This document shows positions 15,791 to 25,704 of a stretch of 64,000 bases of DNA, piece by piece. The translations under genes were made by a program, and so were the position numbers. Source of the stretch: Acinetobacter baretiae (lineage in GTDB: Bacteria; Pseudomonadota; Gammaproteobacteria; Pseudomonadales; Moraxellaceae); contig NZ_VTDM01000009.1 of assembly GCF_015627105.1 (NCBI RefSeq), forward strand, positions 1 to 64,000, written 5' to 3'. The notes below the pieces were generated by a model. That model was not told the DNA's origin. It made no database searches and was given only the letters and a program-made list of their open reading frames with translations. Each line of letters starts with the position of its first letter. Positions within the stretch are counted from its first letter, which is position 1.

Positions 15791-17281
15791 TTATGGTTTC
15801 ATGGTGCCATAGGTTTCAAAATTGGTATGCCATTCAATGGCTTCTTTTAAGAGGTGTGGTGTATGCCCACCTTTGGCAGATGCTCGATGAAAATAGTCTA
15901 AAATGAGGTCTTTGTAGTCTGGGTGAACGCAGTTCTCGATAATTTCTAAGGCACGTTCTCTTGGCGCGAGTCCTCGTAAATCTGCTAACCCTTGTTCAGT
16001 AACCAAAATATCAGTGTCATGCTCGGTGTGATCTACATGGCTAACCATTGGCACTACCGATGAAATAAGCCCCTGTTTTGCAATAGATTTGGTTACAAAG
16101 ATGGCTAAATGCGCATTTCGTGCGAAATCTCCTGATCCTCCAATCCCATTCATCATTTTACTGCCACTCACATGTGTTGAGTTCACATTGCCATAAATAT
16201 CAAATTCAAGTGCCGTATTAATACTGATAATTCCGAGTCTACGAATAACTTCAGGATGATTGGAAATTTCTTGAGGGCGTAATATAAATTTATCTTTGTA
16301 GTGATCAATATTTTCAAACACGCGTTGTCCACATGCTTTAGACAAGGTTACAGAAGAGGCCGATGCAAATGACATTTTCCCTGCATCGATCAGTTCAAAA
16401 GCAGAGTCTTGGAGTACTTCGGAATACATGACAAGATCATTAAATGGTGATGTTTTAAAGCCTGAAAGCACAGCATTTGCAATTGAACCAATGCCTGCTT
16501 GGATTGGGCCTAAGTGGGCAGGCAGTCGTCCTTGCTTCACTTCATGTTCAAAAAAATGAATGAGATGATCAGCAATAGACTGTGTTTCTAAATCGGGCTC
16601 AGTAATATTTGAGGCTGAGTCAGGTGTGTCATTAAACACAATACCAATCACTTTATCTGCATCAAAGGCAATGCCCCGTGTACCTATACGATCTTTCACT
16701 TGAGTGAGTGGAATCGGTGAGCGATGAGGTCTGTTGGTGGGGGTGTAGATATCATGCAAACCTTCAAGTGCAGTACTAACACTGGTGTTGATTTCAATTA
16801 ATATTTTATCTGCAAACTCAATAAAGCTGGCAGAGTTACCTACAGATGTGGTGGGAATAATAAAACCATCTTCGGTAATTGCTACAGCTTCAATAATGGC
16901 AAGATCGGGCTTTTTTAGCGTGAGATTTCGCATTTGCTCGACAGTTTCTGACAAGTGTTGATCAATAAACATCACTTCACCCATATTAATGGCTTTTCGT
17001 AATGTGTTATCTACTTGAAAGGGCATACGCCGTGCAAGTACACCGCTTTCAGTTAATTTTTTGTCGAGATCATTGCCTAAGCTTGCTCCTGTCACTAATG
17101 TAATTTTTAAAGCCTCTTGTTTAGCACGAGCAGCTAAAGCCAAAGGAATGGCTTTAGCTTCACCTGCACGAGTGAATCCACTCATGCCAACCACCATTTG
17201 ATCTTTAATGCACATGGCTGCTTGTTCAGCTGAAATAATTTTATCTTGAAGTTGTGCGAGTCGAATATGGTGCTGTGGCAT
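15791..17281 (-). CDS. Acetyl-CoA hydrolase/transferase family protein (succinyl-CoA:acetate CoA-transferase type)
   Basis: This 496-residue protein resembles the AarC/Cat1/Ach1 group of class I CoA-transferases. The catalytic glutamate is probably Glu288 in VMYSEVLQ, the glycine loop PIQAGIGSIANAVLSGF lies just before it, and GIGGSGDFARNA is near residue 385. Such enzymes transfer CoA between succinyl-CoA and acetate, linking acetate disposal to the TCA cycle. The ATG at 17281 is preferred over an in-frame TTG two codons upstream. It is downstream of envZ on the same strand but separated by 127 bases. Exact acyl specificity is not visible. Confidence 0.85.
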   Translation of the reverse strand: MPQHHIRLAQLQDKIISAEQAAMCIKDQMVVGMSGFTRAGEAKAIPLALAARAKQEALKITLVTGASLGNDLDKKLTESGVLARRMPFQVDNTLRKAINMGEVMFIDQHLSETVEQMRNLTLKKPDLAIIEAVAITEDGFIIPTTSVGNSASFIEFADKILIEINTSVSTALEGLHDIYTPTNRPHRSPIPLTQVKDRIGTRGIAFDADKVIGIVFNDTPDSASNITEPDLETQSIADHLIHFFEHEVKQGRLPAHLGPIQAGIGSIANAVLSGFKTSPFNDLVMYSEVLQDSAFELIDAGKMSFASASSVTLSKACGQRVFENIDHYKDKFILRPQEISNHPEVIRRLGIISINTALEFDIYGNVNSTHVSGSKMMNGIGGSGDFARNAHLAIFVTKSIAKQGLISSVVPMVSHVDHTEHDTDILVTEQGLADLRGLAPRERALEIIENCVHPDYKDLILDYFHRASAKGGHTPHLLKEAIEWHTNFETYGTMKP

Positions 17282-17408
17282 GATCAATGGTCTCAGTGTG
17301 CGTCTACAAATAAATGCGGTGCTTTAGTTAGGTTAAAGCTATCCTACGTGAGGCAATGGTTGTCACCTAGATGCTTTATCCTAAGGTCTAATGATGAATT
17401 GTTGTGTG

Positions 17409-18803
17409 TTAACGTGGGTTAGGTTGAATCATCGGTAGTGTAATTGTGACTTCAAAGCCACCACGCTCTTTATTTTTTAATTGAATGGTACCTTGGTGTA
17501 AGTCTACAATTCTTTTTACGATTGCCAGTCCTAACCCGCTGCCTTGTATGGTTCGTGCTGCATCACCACGTACAAATGGTTGTAGTAACTCAAGTATTTG
17601 TGCATTAGGTACCCCTTGTCCATGATCTGCAACACAAATTTCTAACTGATCTGCCTTCACTATCGCTTTAATATCTATTGGTTCTGCACCATAGCGTTTT
17701 GCATTGTTGATTAAGTTACCAATCAAGCGTTTGAGTGAAAGGCTTCTGACCATAATATCGGGAATAGGATGCGGTTCAAAGCGAATATTTAAGGGTTGAA
17801 ATTGTACAATCAGTTCTTGTAAGAGTGTATTAATATTTGCTTGAGAGGGTTCTTCATCGGAACCATCGCGCATATACGAAATAAATTGGCTTAAAATCGC
17901 ATCCATATCATCAACATCGTAAACTAAACCTTCTCGTAAAAACTCATCAGGTAGCATTTCTGCTGTTAATCGAATACGTGTTAGAGGGGTTCTTAAATCG
18001 TGAGAAATACCTGCAAGCATGATTTTTCGATCTTTTTCAGTTTGTTCTAAAGTGTGTACCATGTGGTTAAATGCTTGATTAACTTGGCGAATCTCTAATG
18101 GTCCATGATTGATTTCTAAGTAAGGTGCACGGCCAGTTTGACTGTAAGATCGGGCTGCATTTTGCAAGCGTTTAAGTGGGCGATTTAATTGTCTGACGAG
18201 CGTTAAAATAATGATGGCTGACACTAACGGAATGCCGACAAGCCAAGCAATAATTAATTCTATACTGTAGTCTGCGTAACTGACTAAAGGCTCTTTGAGC
18301 CAATTACCTTGCATATCTGGTGTTTGAACCCAAATGGTTGGCGAAGGTTTGAATTTGAAATATACCGTAACACCGTCACGTTTGACTTGCATTTCTTGTG
18401 CGAGTCTTTTTTCAATACGACTAGTAAAAATATCTGCAATGAGTTTTTTTTGTACATCGGGATATTGTTTTGGATCGGTAATATATTCAACGCCTAGGCG
18501 GTGTTTTAACCATTCATCTGTATCAATATTTTGATCTTTATACACAATATGGAAATTGGGGTTATGAATAATATCAAGCTGAATGGCAAGGTAGCGTGCA
18601 TGTTGCTGAATTTCGGGCAAATACAAGGTTCGCCAAAAAAATAAAATAGAGGTAAAGAGGCTAAAACAGACCACCACAGTGACTAAAACTGTGGTTCGAA
18701 CCGCAGCAGATTTTGGTTTGAGTCGGTCTAAGAAGCGCTCTAAAGGTGTGCGCTCCTGTTGTTTTGGGTGGTCTAATGAGCTTGTGTTTGAAGTGGTGTT
18801 CAT
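17409..18803 (-). CDS. envZ: Osmolarity sensor histidine kinase EnvZ
   Basis: The 464-residue kinase has membrane helices at about 37-58 and 181-203 enclosing a periplasmic sensor domain, and HAMP at about 203-255. The dimerisation domain carries His268 in GISHDLRTPLTR, and the ATPase domain has NLINNAKRY, DHGQGVP and GSGLGLAIV boxes. It phosphorylates OmpR. The gene starts eight bases after the ompR stop, so the two are co-transcribed. The periplasmic domain is longer than a minimal sensor but within the range for EnvZ. Confidence 0.93.
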   Translation of the reverse strand: MNTTSNTSSLDHPKQQERTPLERFLDRLKPKSAAVRTTVLVTVVVCFSLFTSILFFWRTLYLPEIQQHARYLAIQLDIIHNPNFHIVYKDQNIDTDEWLKHRLGVEYITDPKQYPDVQKKLIADIFTSRIEKRLAQEMQVKRDGVTVYFKFKPSPTIWVQTPDMQGNWLKEPLVSYADYSIELIIAWLVGIPLVSAIIILTLVRQLNRPLKRLQNAARSYSQTGRAPYLEINHGPLEIRQVNQAFNHMVHTLEQTEKDRKIMLAGISHDLRTPLTRIRLTAEMLPDEFLREGLVYDVDDMDAILSQFISYMRDGSDEEPSQANINTLLQELIVQFQPLNIRFEPHPIPDIMVRSLSLKRLIGNLINNAKRYGAEPIDIKAIVKADQLEICVADHGQGVPNAQILELLQPFVRGDAARTIQGSGLGLAIVKRIVDLHQGTIQLKNKERGGFEVTITLPMIQPNPR

Positions 18804-18811
18804 GTCATGTG

Positions 18812-19576
18812 TTATTCAGAACCATCGGGTACAAACACATAACCAATGCCCCACACGGTTTGAATGTAGCGAGCACGTGCAGGATTATCTTCAATTAAGC
18901 GACGTAAACGAGAAACCTGTACATCAATAGAGCGTTCCATGGCACCCCATTCGCGACCACGTGCAAGATTCATGAGTTTGTCACGCGTGAGTGGCTCACG
19001 AGGGTGTTGTACTAGGGCTTTTAATACCGCAAATTCACCTGTTGTGAGTGTCACGACTTGGCCTTCTCGAGTGAGTGTTCGAGTAGATAGGTCAAGTGAC
19101 CATGAACCAAAACCAATGACTTCCATTTGCTGACTTGGTGCACCAGGTACTTCTCGTACTTGACGGCGTAAAATGGCACGAATACGTGCAAGTAACTCAT
19201 TTGGGTTAAATGGTTTTGGTAAGTAGTCGTCTGCTCCTGCATCTAAGCCTGCAATACGATCTGCATCGCTGCCACGTGCGGTTAGCATAATAATAGGTGT
19301 GTCTAAATTTGACTGACGTAAACGACGGCAAATACTCAAACCATCTTCTACAGGTAACATAAAATCGAGTACGATGAGCGAAAATAGTTCACGTTGTAAT
19401 AGACGATCCATTTGTGTTGCGTCGTGTGCGGTTTTTACCACAAAGCCTTTATCTTCTAAAAAGCGTTGCAGTAGTGTGCGTAGTCGTACGTCATCATCAA
19501 CGACTAAAATACGTTCAACACGGTCTGTTTCATGCGTGTTGTGATCAGTTGGTTCAGCAGGTACCACTAAACTCAT
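18812..19576 (-). CDS. ompR: Response regulator OmpR
   Basis: This 254-residue regulator has a receiver domain (acidic pocket VVDDD at 26-30, phosphorylated Asp71 in LDFMLP, Lys in LPKPFNP) and a C-terminal winged helix (TTGEFAVLKALVQHP, RSIDVQVSRLRR, YIQTVWGIGYVF). The family controls porin and envelope genes in response to EnvZ. An N-terminal extension of about 20 residues precedes the receiver domain compared with E. coli OmpR. It heads the ompR-envZ operon and is divergent from tex across a 325-base region. Confidence 0.95.
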   Translation of the reverse strand: MSLVVPAEPTDHNTHETDRVERILVVDDDVRLRTLLQRFLEDKGFVVKTAHDATQMDRLLQRELFSLIVLDFMLPVEDGLSICRRLRQSNLDTPIIMLTARGSDADRIAGLDAGADDYLPKPFNPNELLARIRAILRRQVREVPGAPSQQMEVIGFGSWSLDLSTRTLTREGQVVTLTTGEFAVLKALVQHPREPLTRDKLMNLARGREWGAMERSIDVQVSRLRRLIEDNPARARYIQTVWGIGYVFVPDGSE

Positions 19577-19901
19577 ACAGTGCTCCCTTTTTATATGTTT
19601 ATTTCATTTTAGATCTTTTGAGTATAATGCGATAACCCTATCTATGGCTATGTATTAATGCAGTGAATTGTATAAAAATATACAATATAGATATAGGTTT
19701 AGTGCTTTGACTTGACTTGAAAAGAAAGGGCAATATGGCTTTTTATGGTGTTAAAATAGATCTATTGAGACGATCAAAATCCTATTTAGCCCAATTTATT
19801 GCGATAAAACACAAATTTTATTGTTCTAGCTGTAGATTTTACAAGCATGGCCTTTATAATCTTGGCCTTTAGTTTATGTTCCTTAAGTAGGATTCCATAC
19901 G
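19577..19901. other. Divergent promoter region between ompR and tex
   Basis: These 325 AT-rich bases contain no supported gene. They must hold the promoters for ompR-envZ (minus) and tex (plus). TAGGA at about 19889-19893 is the likely ribosome binding site of tex. Confidence 0.5.
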
Positions 19902-22262
19902 ATGACTGACCTCGTTCAGCAGTTGGCAAGTGAGATTGCCGCACGTCCGAACCAAGTAGAAGCTGCAATTCGTTTGATTGATGAAGGTGCAAGCGTGCCG
20001 TTTATTGCACGTTACCGTAAAGAGGTTACGCAGGGGCTCGATGATGTGCAGTTACGTCAGCTTGATACCCGTTTGAACTATTTACGCGACTTAAACGAGC
20101 GTCGTGAAAAAGTCATTCAATCATTGACTGAGCAAGAAAAACTCAACGACGATTTGCTTGCACGTATTAATGCAGTAACGACAAAAAATGCGTTAGAAGA
20201 AATTTATGCGCCGTATCGTCCAAAACGTAGCAGTAAATCGTTCAAAGCAAAAGAGGCAGGTTTAGGCCCGATTGCAACACAGATTTTAACGCAAGACATC
20301 GACCCTCAAGAGGCACTTGTCGGGTTTAGTCATGAAGACTATGCAGATCTTGAAAGCCAGCTTGATGCGGTTCAACACATTATTATTGATGAGTGGGCGC
20401 AAAATATTGCCTTGTCTGTAGAGCTAAAGAAAATTTTTGCCAAAACTGCCATTTTAAAAAGTGCTGTTGCTTCTGATGAAAAGAAAGAAGTGGGTAAAAA
20501 ATTTAGAGACTATTTTGAATTTTCAGAAAATTTAAATAAAGTTGCATCACATCGTTTATTGGCCATGTTGCGTGGGCGTCAAGAAAATGTGTTAGGCCTG
20601 AAAATTGATGGCGAAAATGATGCGCCACTGGCTGCCATTTGGCAAAATTATACATTAGATCAAATACAGCCTGCGGCAAGACAAGCATTTTTACAACAAA
20701 CGGCCACATTGTTTTGGTCGGCAAAAATTCGCCCACAAATTGAACATAGCTTATTAACAGAAAAACGTTTAGCTGCTGAAGCTGAAGCTGTAGATGTATT
20801 TTCAGAAAACTTACGCCATTTACTCTTATCTGCGCCTGCAGGTGGTCGTTGTACTTTGGGGGTAGATCCTGGTGTACGTACAGGCGTGAAGTTGGCTGTT
20901 GTGAACGCATCGGGTGATGTGGTCGCACACAGTACTGTATATCCATTTGCACCTAAAGAAGACAAAGCAGGCGCTAAACAAGAATTAGCACGTCTATGTC
21001 GCGATTTTTCTGTCGAGCTTGTTGCCATTGGTAATGGTACTGCAAGTCGTGAAACAGAAAATGTGATTGCAGAAATGATGGCAGAAAACACTGATTTAAC
21101 GCTTACTCGTGTAACTGTAAGCGAAGCAGGTGCATCTGTATATTCTGCAAGTGAGCTTGCAAGCCAAGAATTACCTGATTTAGATGTGTCGATTCGTGGT
21201 GCGGTATCTATTGCACGCCGTTTACAAGACCCATTGGCTGAATTGGTAAAAATTGATCCAAAATCAATTGGTGTAGGGCAATACCAGCATGACGTCAATC
21301 AAACAGGCTTAAATACCGCACTTGAAGCAGTGATTGAAGATTGTGTAAATGCAGTTGGGGTTGATGTGAATACAGCTTCTCCTGCGATTTTGGCGCACAT
21401 TGCTGGCCTCAATAAAGCCATTGCACAACAAATTGTGGAATATCGTAAAGCACATGGCCAATTTACCAATCGACAAACATTAAAAAATGTACCTCGTTTA
21501 GGAGAGCGTACATTTGAACAAGCAGCAGGATTCTTACGTATTCATGCAGGTGAGCAAGCACTTGACGCATCTGCAGTACACCCAGAAAGCTACGATTTGG
21601 TTGAACGCATCGCACAAGCACAAAACGTCTCTGTACAAGACCTGATTGGTCAAACAGAAATTATTCGTAAAGTGAATGTCGAACAGTTTGTCGATGAAGC
21701 TCAAGTTGGTATATTGACCGTCAAAGATGTATTGAGTGAATTGGAAAAGCCCGGTCGTGATCCACGCCCTGAATTTCGTACAGCAAAGTTTCGTGATGAC
21801 ATTGTTGAAGTCGCTCATTTAACAGAAGGTCTTGAGCTTGAAGGTGTAGTCACCAATGTGACAAACTTTGGTGCTTTTGTTGATGTGGGTGTACACCAAG
21901 ATGGTTTAGTACATATTTCTGAATTGGCCAATGAGTTTGTGGCTGATCCACAAAAAATTGTTAAACCGGGTCAAATTGTTAAAGTGCGTGTAATACATGT
22001 CGATGTTGAGCGTAAACGTGTGAATTTGAGTATGCGTCCAGAGGGTTCACAAGCAGAAGCGAAGCAACAACGTGTGACAACACGTCGTGAAAAGCCAAGT
22101 GATGTATCTGCAGCAACGAAAACATCGAACAAACGTACTTCACCACGTGCCAATACAACCCCTCAAAACAAACAGCGTACTAAGCAAGATAAACCACAAG
22201 AGCAAAAAATTGGTGGTTTAGGTGCACTGTTATTACAAGCAGGTATTAAAAACAACAAGTAA
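19902..22262 (+). CDS. tex: RNA-binding transcriptional accessory protein Tex
   Basis: This 786-residue protein has all expected Tex modules. An N-terminal helical Tex domain carries GASVPFIARYRKEVTQGLDD. A YqgF/RNase H-like domain with LGVDPGVRTG is near residue 320, and helix-hairpin-helix motifs (NTASPAILAHIAGLN, FTNRQTLKNVPRLG) near 490-530. An S1 RNA-binding domain (VVTNVTNFGAFVDVGVHQDG) is near 645, followed by a basic, low-complexity tail of about 70 residues. Tex binds nucleic acids and affects transcription and stress tolerance. It is monocistronic, with a hairpin after the stop. Confidence 0.96.
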   Translation: MTDLVQQLASEIAARPNQVEAAIRLIDEGASVPFIARYRKEVTQGLDDVQLRQLDTRLNYLRDLNERREKVIQSLTEQEKLNDDLLARINAVTTKNALEEIYAPYRPKRSSKSFKAKEAGLGPIATQILTQDIDPQEALVGFSHEDYADLESQLDAVQHIIIDEWAQNIALSVELKKIFAKTAILKSAVASDEKKEVGKKFRDYFEFSENLNKVASHRLLAMLRGRQENVLGLKIDGENDAPLAAIWQNYTLDQIQPAARQAFLQQTATLFWSAKIRPQIEHSLLTEKRLAAEAEAVDVFSENLRHLLLSAPAGGRCTLGVDPGVRTGVKLAVVNASGDVVAHSTVYPFAPKEDKAGAKQELARLCRDFSVELVAIGNGTASRETENVIAEMMAENTDLTLTRVTVSEAGASVYSASELASQELPDLDVSIRGAVSIARRLQDPLAELVKIDPKSIGVGQYQHDVNQTGLNTALEAVIEDCVNAVGVDVNTASPAILAHIAGLNKAIAQQIVEYRKAHGQFTNRQTLKNVPRLGERTFEQAAGFLRIHAGEQALDASAVHPESYDLVERIAQAQNVSVQDLIGQTEIIRKVNVEQFVDEAQVGILTVKDVLSELEKPGRDPRPEFRTAKFRDDIVEVAHLTEGLELEGVVTNVTNFGAFVDVGVHQDGLVHISELANEFVADPQKIVKPGQIVKVRVIHVDVERKRVNLSMRPEGSQAEAKQQRVTTRREKPSDVSAATKTSNKRTSPRANTTPQNKQRTKQDKPQEQKIGGLGALLLQAGIKNNK

Positions 22263-22275
22263 ATCCAGTCAGTTG

Positions 22276-22313
22276 GCAGACTATTTTGACGTAAGTAGGT
22301 CGAAATAGTCTGC
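22276..22313 (+). terminator. Hairpin terminator after tex
   Basis: A 15-bp stem with one G-T wobble (GCAGACTATTTTGAC / GTCGAAATAGTCTGC, loop of eight) begins 14 bases after the stop codon. The following T-run is short, so it may be a weak terminator or 3'-end stabiliser. Confidence 0.6.
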
Positions 22314-22788
22314 TTTGACTGTTTAGCACAGATATTTAAGAATATGAATGCTGCTAAGCTGAGCACATGGGATTAAAAACAAAAATAAGCTGTGATGTAA
22401 GTATGATATTTATGTAGTTACATAAACTGTGTAATACCTCTCCAAAGCGAGTGATTACATCAAATCACTTTTAAATCATGTATAAATTCATAAAAATCTA
22501 TTGAGAAATAAGGTATACAAACTTTAAATAATCTTGATTCATTAGAACGTTTTATTGTTTATTGCCATTTTAAGATGCTATGCATATTTTAAATCAAGCA
22601 CGACCATATTTTACAAAATATTGAATGACGTATTTGAGGTATTTGGACGTGTTCATTTAGAACGCTCAATGATGCGTTTTACATCGTATCGTAATGAAAG
22701 AGCAGACACTATAATGCAATCTACTCCCTCGTTTTAAATGGGTGTTATTTAGCGATAAAATGGATATTAGATGGTATTTAAGCCTATT
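22314..22788. other. AT-rich intergenic region without a supported gene
   Basis: About 475 bases lie between tex and acr1, which converge. A 60-codon open frame at 22555-22737 has no recognisable family, no convincing ribosome binding site and an odd composition, so it was not called. It could be a decayed gene or a small-RNA locus; nothing in it decides this. Confidence 0.4.
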
Positions 22789-23676
22789 TTACCAATGTTC
22801 ACCTGGGAAAATTTTAGCATACGCGCGCTGAATCAGATTTAACTTTTCTTTTTCACCGCGAGAGCGACTTGAGCTTGGAAAAAGATGAAAACCAATCGAC
22901 ATAAGTGTGTTATTAACACTTGGCGCAATGGCGTAACTAATCGATGCTAAACGTCCTAAATGTGTTGCAATACTTTTAGGGCGTTTAACAATTGCCTCTG
23001 CGATTAAATCAGCTGCTTGTTCGGTCGATAGTGTAGGCACATAATTGTATATTTTGGTGGGTGCAATCATTGGTGTACGTACTAAAGGCATATAGACCGA
23101 AGTAATGGCAATTTTATGTCGGTGTACCTCTGCGGCTAAACAGCGACTAAATGCATCTAAAGCGGCTTTTGACGCCACATAAGCAGAAAAGCGCGTAGCG
23201 TTGGCCAATACACCAATTGAACTTATATTAATAATATGGCCGTTCTTACGTTTAATCATATGTGGAAGTAGATTGAGTACCAAACGTACTGCACCAAAAT
23301 AATTGAGTTGCATGGTACGTTCAAAATCATGGAATCGGTCTAAGGATTCTTCAACTGCACGGCGAATAGAACGCCCTGCATTGTTAATTAAAATATCAAT
23401 ATATTCAACTTCAGCCAAGATTTTTGAAGTACACGCATCGATTGCATTCATATCATTAAGGTCACACGGATAAACCGATGCATGTCCACCCGCTTGTTCA
23501 ATTTCTGCTTTGACTTTAAATAAATCCTCTTCGGTACGAGACAACAATAAAACATGCGCACCTGCTTGAGCCAAACGTTTTGCAATGGTCAGGCCAATAC
23601 CGCTAGATGCACCTGTAATAAGTGCCACTTTACCTTGAACTTGGTCTTGAAAAAGTTGCTCTAATTTTTTCTTCAC
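22789..23676 (-). CDS. acr1: Fatty acyl-CoA reductase Acr1 (SDR family, wax ester synthesis)
   Basis: This 295-residue short-chain dehydrogenase has the Rossmann motif TGASSGIG at 21-28, LINNAGRS near 97, and catalytic Ser152/153, Tyr166 and Lys170 (YVASK). Length, N terminus and the C-terminal LIQRAYAKIFPGEHW closely match Acinetobacter Acr1, which reduces long-chain acyl-CoA to the fatty aldehyde on the way to wax esters. Wax-ester storage is a well known trait of the genus. It is a single gene divergent from ettA. The resemblance is recalled, not computed, but is strong along the whole chain. Confidence 0.9.
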   Translation of the reverse strand: MKKKLEQLFQDQVQGKVALITGASSGIGLTIAKRLAQAGAHVLLLSRTEEDLFKVKAEIEQAGGHASVYPCDLNDMNAIDACTSKILAEVEYIDILINNAGRSIRRAVEESLDRFHDFERTMQLNYFGAVRLVLNLLPHMIKRKNGHIINISSIGVLANATRFSAYVASKAALDAFSRCLAAEVHRHKIAITSVYMPLVRTPMIAPTKIYNYVPTLSTEQAADLIAEAIVKRPKSIATHLGRLASISYAIAPSVNNTLMSIGFHLFPSSSRSRGEKEKLNLIQRAYAKIFPGEHW

Positions 23677-23994
23677 GAGATTTACCTAGCTTGAGTCTAT
23701 CTAAAAAAGCAGTGGTGAGGTTGTAAATAGATATGTCAAAACCCCATCTTTTACCAAGGTTAAATCATAGCAAAATATCGCCTTAAAATAATGATAAAAT
23801 CACCTGTATTGTTGATTGGCATGTAAATCAATCATTGGTGATGCGTTTGGTAAATTGAGGGTCATGAATTAGACCTAAAGAAAGAGATATACATGATTGA
23901 TAACAATCATGCCTTATATTTTGATGGCTTTAAGGTATAATGTGATCAGTAGTTAAAGCAATATCACGATCACTATTTTCATTGAGGAGTCTTT
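23677..23994. promoter_or_regulatory. acr1-ettA divergent region with palindromic sites
   Basis: Within 318 bases there is a perfect palindrome CATGATTG-ATAA-CAATCATG at 23892-23911. A related pair of TGATTG and CAATCA half-sites lies at about 23815-23835. A -10 TATAAT for ettA is at 23936-23941. The palindrome abuts the presumed -35 of ettA and could be an operator for either gene; no regulator can be named. Confidence 0.5.
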
Positions 23995-25656
23995 GTGGCC
24001 CAATATATTTATACAATGAATCGAGTGTCTAAAATGGTTCCACCGAAGCGTGAAATCTTAAAAGACATCTCTCTTTCATTTTTCCCGGGTGCGAAAATTG
24101 GTGTACTAGGTTTAAATGGTGCGGGTAAGTCCACACTGCTTCGTATTATGGCAGGTGTAGATAAAGACTTTTCGGGCGAAGCACGTGCTCAACCTGGTAT
24201 TAAAATTGGCTATTTAGAGCAAGAACCGCCGTTAGATCCAAATAAAGATGTACGCGGTAATGTAGAAGATGGTTTAAGAGAACCGCTAGATGCGTTGGCG
24301 CGTTTAGATGAAGTATTTGCAGAATATGCTGCTGAAGATGCAGATTTTGATGCTTTGGCAAAAGAACAAGAAAAACTTGAAGCCATTATCCATGCTTGGG
24401 ATGCACACAACTTAACCAATCAAATGGAACAAGCTGCAGATGCATTGCGTTTACCTGCGTGGGACGCAGATGTCAATAAACTTTCGGGTGGTGAGCGTCG
24501 TCGTGTTGCCTTATGCCGTTTGTTGTTGTCTAAGCCAGATATGCTTTTACTCGATGAACCAACCAACCATTTAGATGCAGAGTCGGTGTCTTGGTTAGAA
24601 CGTTTCTTAAAAGATTTTGCAGGTACCATTGTTGCAATTACCCATGACCGCTATTTCTTAGATAACGTGGCTGAATGGATTTTAGAGCTTGACCGTGGTC
24701 ATGGTATTCCTTATCAAGGAAATTATACGACTTGGCTTGAGCAAAAAAATGCCCGCCTAGAGCAAGAAAATAAGCAAGAAGAATCATTTGCTAAAGCACT
24801 GAAAAAAGAGCTGGAGTGGGTGCGTTCTAATGCCAAAGGTCAGCAAAAGAAAAACAAAGCGCGTATGGAACGTTTTGAAGAACTCAACTCAAAAGAGTTC
24901 CAAGAGCGTAACGAAACGTCTGAAATTTACATTCCACCTGGCCCACGTTTAGGTAATAAAGTGGTTGAAGTGGAAAATATCAGTAAATCTTTTGGCGATC
25001 GTTTGCTGTATGAAAACTTAAGCTTTTCTGTTCCACCTGTATCGATTGTGGGTATTGTTGGGCCAAATGGTGCAGGTAAAACCACGCTATTTCGTATGAT
25101 GACTGGTGAACAGCAACCCAATACAGGAACTGTAACAGTTGGTGAGTCGGTTAAAGTGGCCTATGTTGGGCAGATTCGTGAAGCACTCGATGACAGTAAA
25201 ACCGTGTGGGAAGAAGTCTCTGGTGGTTTGGATATTTTAAAAGTGGGTGACTATGAGATTGCATCTCGTGCATATATTGGTCGCTTCAATTTTAAAGGTT
25301 CGGATCAGCAAAAACGTGTAGGGGATTTGTCAGGTGGTGAGCGTAACCGTTTACAGCTTGCGAAAATCTTACAGCAAGGTGCAAACGTACTGTTACTTGA
25401 TGAACCATCAAATGACCTTGATGTTGAAACTTTACGTGCTTTAGAAGATGCAATTTTGGTCTTCCCAGGTACGGTTATGGTTGTATCGCATGACCGTTGG
25501 TTCCTAGACCGTATTGCAACACATATTTTAGCATTTGAAGATGAAGGCCCTGAATTCTTCGATGGTAACTATACTGAATATGAAGCATATCGTAAAAAGA
25601 AACTTGGCGAAGATGCACGACCAAAACGTGCAAAATATCGAAAAATTGGTGCTTAA
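23995..25656 (+). CDS. ettA: Energy-dependent translational throttle protein EttA (ABC-F)
   Basis: This 553-residue soluble ABC-F ATPase has two nucleotide-binding domains. The first has Walker A GLNGAGKST at 39-47, signature LSGGERRR and LLLDEPTNHLD. The second has GPNGAGKTT, LSGGERNR and LLLDEPSNDLD. They are separated by the charged linker (KKELEWVRSNAKGQQKKNK) that contacts the ribosomal E site. The N terminus MAQYIYTMNRVSKMVPPKR matches E. coli EttA. EttA slows the first elongation step when ATP is low. The start is GTG at 23995 with GAGGAG five bases upstream. Confidence 0.96.
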   Translation: MAQYIYTMNRVSKMVPPKREILKDISLSFFPGAKIGVLGLNGAGKSTLLRIMAGVDKDFSGEARAQPGIKIGYLEQEPPLDPNKDVRGNVEDGLREPLDALARLDEVFAEYAAEDADFDALAKEQEKLEAIIHAWDAHNLTNQMEQAADALRLPAWDADVNKLSGGERRRVALCRLLLSKPDMLLLDEPTNHLDAESVSWLERFLKDFAGTIVAITHDRYFLDNVAEWILELDRGHGIPYQGNYTTWLEQKNARLEQENKQEESFAKALKKELEWVRSNAKGQQKKNKARMERFEELNSKEFQERNETSEIYIPPGPRLGNKVVEVENISKSFGDRLLYENLSFSVPPVSIVGIVGPNGAGKTTLFRMMTGEQQPNTGTVTVGESVKVAYVGQIREALDDSKTVWEEVSGGLDILKVGDYEIASRAYIGRFNFKGSDQQKRVGDLSGGERNRLQLAKILQQGANVLLLDEPSNDLDVETLRALEDAILVFPGTVMVVSHDRWFLDRIATHILAFEDEGPEFFDGNYTEYEAYRKKKLGEDARPKRAKYRKIGA

Positions 25657-25663
25657 TTGACCG

Positions 25664-25694
25664 AAAAAAACCAGCGTATAACGCTGGTTTTTTT
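25664..25694. terminator. Bidirectional terminator between ettA and the DUF4198 gene
   Basis: CCAGCGT / ACGCTGG with loop ATA is flanked by A7 and T7. It serves both the ettA transcript and the convergent DUF4198 gene, whose stop is at 25705. Confidence 0.95.
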
Positions 25695-25704
25695 ATATTT
25701 TCAA

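Noticed and set aside
20660..21298. Long minus-strand open frame inside tex
   Set aside because: Tex is complete and continuous here; the opposite frame is a by-product of its codon use.
22555..22737. Sixty-codon open frame between tex and acr1
   Set aside because: There is no ribosome binding site, no recognisable family and no codon pattern like its neighbours; noted only as intergenic content.
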